From the NCBI RefSeq assembly GCF_037893015.1, contig NC_133658.1, positions 425,845,890 to 425,909,889 of the forward strand: DNA of 64,000 nt, written 5' to 3'. Both the position numbers and the translations under genes were made by a program. This document shows positions 60,655-64,000 of this stretch, piece by piece. This DNA comes from Macrotis lagotis. Lineage: Eukaryota > Chordata > Mammalia > Peramelemorphia > Peramelidae. Each line of letters begins with the position of its first letter. The first letter of the stretch is position 1. The notes under the pieces are model-generated. The model saw nothing but the letters and a program-made list of their open reading frames with translations, searched no databases and had not been told where the DNA came from.

Positions 60655-60795
60655 TTCTACAGATGGGGAAACTGAGACCCAAGGAGATTAAATGACCTGT
60701 CCAAGTTCATGTAGATCATGAGTTTCAGAGATGGGATTTAAATCTGTATCCTCTTACTCCAGAGCCAGTGTTATTTCACTGAACCATATTACCTT
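60655..60795 (-). repeat. MIR-like SINE fragment
   Basis: On plus: CAGATGGGGAAACTGAGACC and ATGACCTGTCCAAGTTCATG. Confidence 0.5.
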
Positions 60796-60799
60796 CCTG

Positions 60800-61310
60800 A
60801 CAACTGGTCATTTACATCTTCCTGAAGTCCTTCAGTGATGGGGACATCACTCTCTCAATGAAGTCAATGTCAATTTTGTACCACCCTGATTGTTAGGAAA
60901 TTTTTACTTTGATATTAATCAAAAAATCTTTTTCTAAAGCTTCTCCCCATAGTTCTTATGTCTGTCTTCCATAGACAAGCCACACACATTTAGATCCACT
61001 TCCTTGTGGCAGATCCTTTAAATAGTGATAAGGAAGTGATCATGTCCTCCCTAAGCCTTTCCTTCTATAAATTAAAATGTCTCAAATTCCTGCAACCAAT
61101 CCTTTTTTTCCATGGCTTCTACTTCCCTTCCCCTCTTGGTCCAGCTATCTTTTGTTATTTTCCTTCCTAAAATGTGGCATCTAGAAAAGAAAATTTTGTA
61201 GTTGAGTATGTAGTTGAGTCTTGGCAGAAAGCAATAGAACTCTTATTGTCCCTTACTCCAGTCACTAATGCAGTCTAAAATAGATTTAATTTGAATTTTT
61301 GAAGGACCGC
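60800..61310 (+). repeat. CR1/L3-like fragment
   Basis: TGATTGTTAGGAAATTTTTA, CTTCTCCCCATAGTTCTTAT and CTAAAATGTGGCATCTAGAA in the expected order. Confidence 0.5.
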
Positions 61311-61368
61311 CCCCCCTCCTTCACCCTGGTTCCAGTCTATCTTCCAGTCTACCTGTTATATTTGAGAC

Positions 61369-61520
61369 TTTTTTTTAGGTTTTTGCAAGGCAAATGGGGT
61401 TAAGTGGCTTGCCCAAGGCCACACAGCTAGGTAATTATTAAGTGTCTGAGACTGGATTTGAACCCAGGTACTCCTGACTCCAAGGCCAGTGTTTTATCCA
61501 CTGCGCCACCTAGCCGCCCC
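61369..61520 (-). repeat. Short tRNA-derived SINE
   Basis: Full-length minus copy with GGTTCAAATC. CTGTTATAT occurs on both sides as a possible short target duplication. Confidence 0.9.
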
Positions 61521-61544
61521 TCCAGCTGTTATATAGTTTCAACT

Positions 61545-61800
61545 TTTAACCTTTTAACCAAGTCATTCTTGGCTCAAGAATATATTATGGCTCCCTTTTT
61601 TTCTATCACATCAAGTCTAAATTCTTCTATCTGACTTTCAAACTTTCCTATCATTTTGTACTATCCAATCTTTCCTAATTCCTCCTACCCTCTTTTTTTG
61701 ACATTAATCATATTCTTTCCACAACAATTGGGCCACTAAGATTATTCCCACCATCCCACTTTTGTTCACATTTGACAAATATCTGAAATGTCCCCCTTCT
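61545..61800 (+). repeat. L2-like LINE fragment
   Basis: ATCACATCAAGTCTAAATTC, TCTATCTGACTTTCAAACTT and CTTTCCACAACAATTGGGCC resemble L2 3'-region text. Confidence 0.4.
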
Positions 61801-62214
61801 CCCCTCTCCTTCCCTTTCCTCCTCTCTTCTTCTCCCCTTCTTTCTGTATAATCCAAATACTGGCCAGACTAGCTAGAGGTAGAGCAGTGGGCCTCTAGTC
61901 AGCTAGAACTGAATTCAAATTCATTTCTCAGATATTTCCTAACTGGGTGATCTCAGGCCAATCACTTAAAAGCTGTCTGCCACCAGTTTACTAAACTGTA
62001 AAATAGGGATAAAAATTGCATTAATTCCACAGAGATGTTGGTAGGATCAAATGAGATATTTGTAAAATGATTAACACAGGGCCTAGCATCTAGCACTCCA
62101 TCACATTGTTTAGTATTGTTCCATTTCCTTGATGTCAAACTTGTGAATTCTGTGGATTTGCTTTTATACTCTGTCTTCCCTACCATATAGTCACCTAACA
62201 CCAACTGTATACAC

Positions 62215-62458
62215 CTGTTGTTGATGTTATTGATCAGTCTTTTCAATCATGTATCACTCTTCCATACCCAATTTGGGGTTTTCTTGGCAAAAGGTACTGG
62301 AGTGGTTTGCCTTTTCCTTCTCCAGCTCATTGTACAGATGAGGAAACTGAGGCAAATAGGATCACACAGCTAGTAAGTGTCTGAGGCCTAGATTTGAACT
62401 CAGATCTTCCAAGACTCTAGGCCTGGCACTGTATCTACTGTGCCACCAAATACCACCC
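62215..62458 (-). repeat. Long SINE family copy
   Basis: GGGGTTTTCTTGGCAAAAGG, TTTTCCTTCTCCAGCTCATT, GATGAGGAAACTGAGGCAAA, ATCACACAGCTAGTAAGTGT, CTGTGCCACC. One of the better preserved copies. Confidence 0.82.
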
Positions 62459-62756
62459 CTCCCTGCTCCTTTCCAGGGACTATCCTGTAAATATTTGTCA
62501 AATGATCAACAGATCAATACCAGAGATACTTGCCTCATCTATGATAAGGTTTTGGGGAAAAGGAACAAACTCATTAGAAGTAGCTCTTATCACAAATTCA
62601 TTGGTGGCTTCTTTTCTTGTATGGGGACACTTGTATTACCAAGGTGCACAGAAATGAGCTATATCATATTCTGGAGGACCCAGCAAGAGGCATTGTAAGG
62701 GTTATATATCATTTCTATGTGAACCTTCCTGCATAAAGCTATCTCTCTCTTTCTCC

Positions 62757-62758
<2 letters not shown>

Positions 62759-62790
<32 letters not shown>
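62759..62790. repeat. (GT)n microsatellite
   Basis: About 16 GT units. Confidence 0.95.
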
Positions 62791-62798
<8 letters not shown>

Positions 62799-62954
62799 TT
62801 GTATCTGTGGATGTACATGTGTGAATCCTGCTCTGGGTAGATTTGTATATGTGGGTGAGCATGGGCTTTGCTCTGTGAATTCAAGTCTCTGTGTAGCTGT
62901 CTCTATATGTATGGGGAAGTGCAGGTGTGTCTGAATCTTCTTGGGTATTCCAGT

Positions 62955-63061
62955 GAAGGAAAGGGAGAGAGAAAAGATGTAGGGGGAGAAAAAGAGGGAA
63001 GGAGAGAGAAAAGGAATGATAAAGGAGAGAGAGAGAAGGGAGGAGGAGAGAGACAAGTAAA

Positions 63062-63130
<69 letters not shown>

Positions 63131-63330
63131 GAGAGATAGGAGAAAAGAGAAAGACAGGAAGAAAAGGAAGGGAGGGGAGAAGGAAGGAGGAAAAAAGAGG
63201 GAATAATAAAAGGACAGAAGAGGGAAACAGTGAAGGGAATGAAGTGGAAGAGTAGAGAGAGGAAGAGAGAAGTGTGTAGGGAATGGGAAGGAATGAAGTG
63301 TTCTCTATAGCTATGCTTTTTCAGAAAAAA
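62955..63330. repeat. Purine-rich tract with (GA)n core
   Basis: Long GA-rich strand with a near-pure (GA)n core at about 63063-63130. Reading frames on both strands here are artefacts. Confidence 0.9.
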
Positions 63331-64000
63331 AAAAAAGCATTCGCACCAGTGACTAGTCTTGTTAGTGGCACCCAAGACACCATTTTCTCTCTACCTGCCC
63401 TTCAACTTTTCTTAATGAATGATCCTTCTTAGAAATTACATTTAAAGTTGCCAGTTTGTCTTATAACATTAGCTCCCATTTGTGGCTGACACAGGTGCTT
63501 TTCTCACAACTGCGAGGTATTACACTGTGAGGTAGGTGGTACAAGTATTATATTATTATTATCTTTTTTCCCAGATGAAGAAGTAGAGGCTTGGGATGGA
63601 CAATGAAATGATTTGCCCAGGAGGACTGACTGGCTAGTAAGAATCAGTACTGAAACTGAAGTCAACCAACAAGCATTAATTAAGTGCTAACTGTGGTCAC
63701 AGGTTCCCTGGCTCTGAAAGCATTACTATGACCATGCTTGATTTGACAGGGCTTGGTAACTGAAAGAAGGGGAATTGGGGGTGGATTAGGGGGAGTGGGT
63801 TAAAGGGAAAGAGAAGATTCAAAGGTGACTCTGAGGAGTCCAGACTAGGTGCCTGGGAGGAAAGTAGTACCATGGATAGAGAAAGAAAATTAAGATACAG
63901 AATTTTCAAGGTTAGGGGTCTCCTAGACTAATTCCTTCATTTTACAAATCAGGAAACTGAAGCCTAGAGAGAATAAATACTTTGATTCAAAGTGACCCAT

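Larger units (their letters stand above)
51382..64000 (-). other. BEGAIN upstream intron or 5' flank
   Basis: The exons that should encode the start of the coiled coil (for example the NYMALQRINQELEDKLYRM part) were not seen. The region holds a composite SINE, a 75-bp direct repeat pair, HAL1 copy C, several SINEs, MIR-like, L2-like and L3-like debris, and a purine-rich tract near the end. Confidence 0.6.

Noticed and set aside
62868-63375. Long Arg/Glu-rich and Ser/Leu-rich frames
   Set aside because: They come from the purine-rich (GA)n tract and have no gene-like composition.

Overview
The window looks like marsupial genomic DNA. It carries dense copies of a short tRNA-derived SINE of the type abundant in marsupials, and L1-derived elements with only ORF1 (HAL1 type). 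Old mammalian L2, CR1/L3-like and MIR-like debris fills most of the rest. The species cannot be fixed from sequence alone; an Australian marsupial is my weak preference because the short SINE resembles WSINE1-type repeats.

Two host genes are recognisable, and they converge tail to tail. The last three coding exons of WDR25 lie on the plus strand (12928-13098, 15268-15408, 19073-19294), so bases 1-12927 are WDR25 intron. The last three coding exons of BEGAIN lie on the minus strand (51381-51274, 48197-48114, 44356-42971), so bases from 51382 to the window end are upstream BEGAIN intron or beyond. All these exons have intact frames and canonical splice sites. WDR25-BEGAIN is the order known from the flank of the DLK1-DIO3 imprinted domain in eutherians. 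The two proteins are not known to work together: WDR25 is a WD40 protein related to CDC40/PRP17, and BEGAIN is a postsynaptic scaffold-associated protein.

The roughly 23 kb between the genes holds a broken AHCY retrocopy (about 21590-23078, minus). It also holds a nested retrotransposon: an old HAL1-like element (about 26099-32612) split by a younger copy (27769-30960) with a perfect 16-bp target duplication. Two more young copies lie in WDR25 intron (4908-8086) and upstream BEGAIN intron (52716-55907). All three young copies share three antisense SINE-like modules in their 3' part that the old copy lacks. The rest is SINEs, a short hAT-like element, microsatellites and small tandem duplications.

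I found no CRISPR array, tRNA or rRNA gene, intact mobile-element protein, or new multi-gene system. The best candidate novelty is the SINE-bearing ORF1-only LINE subfamily.
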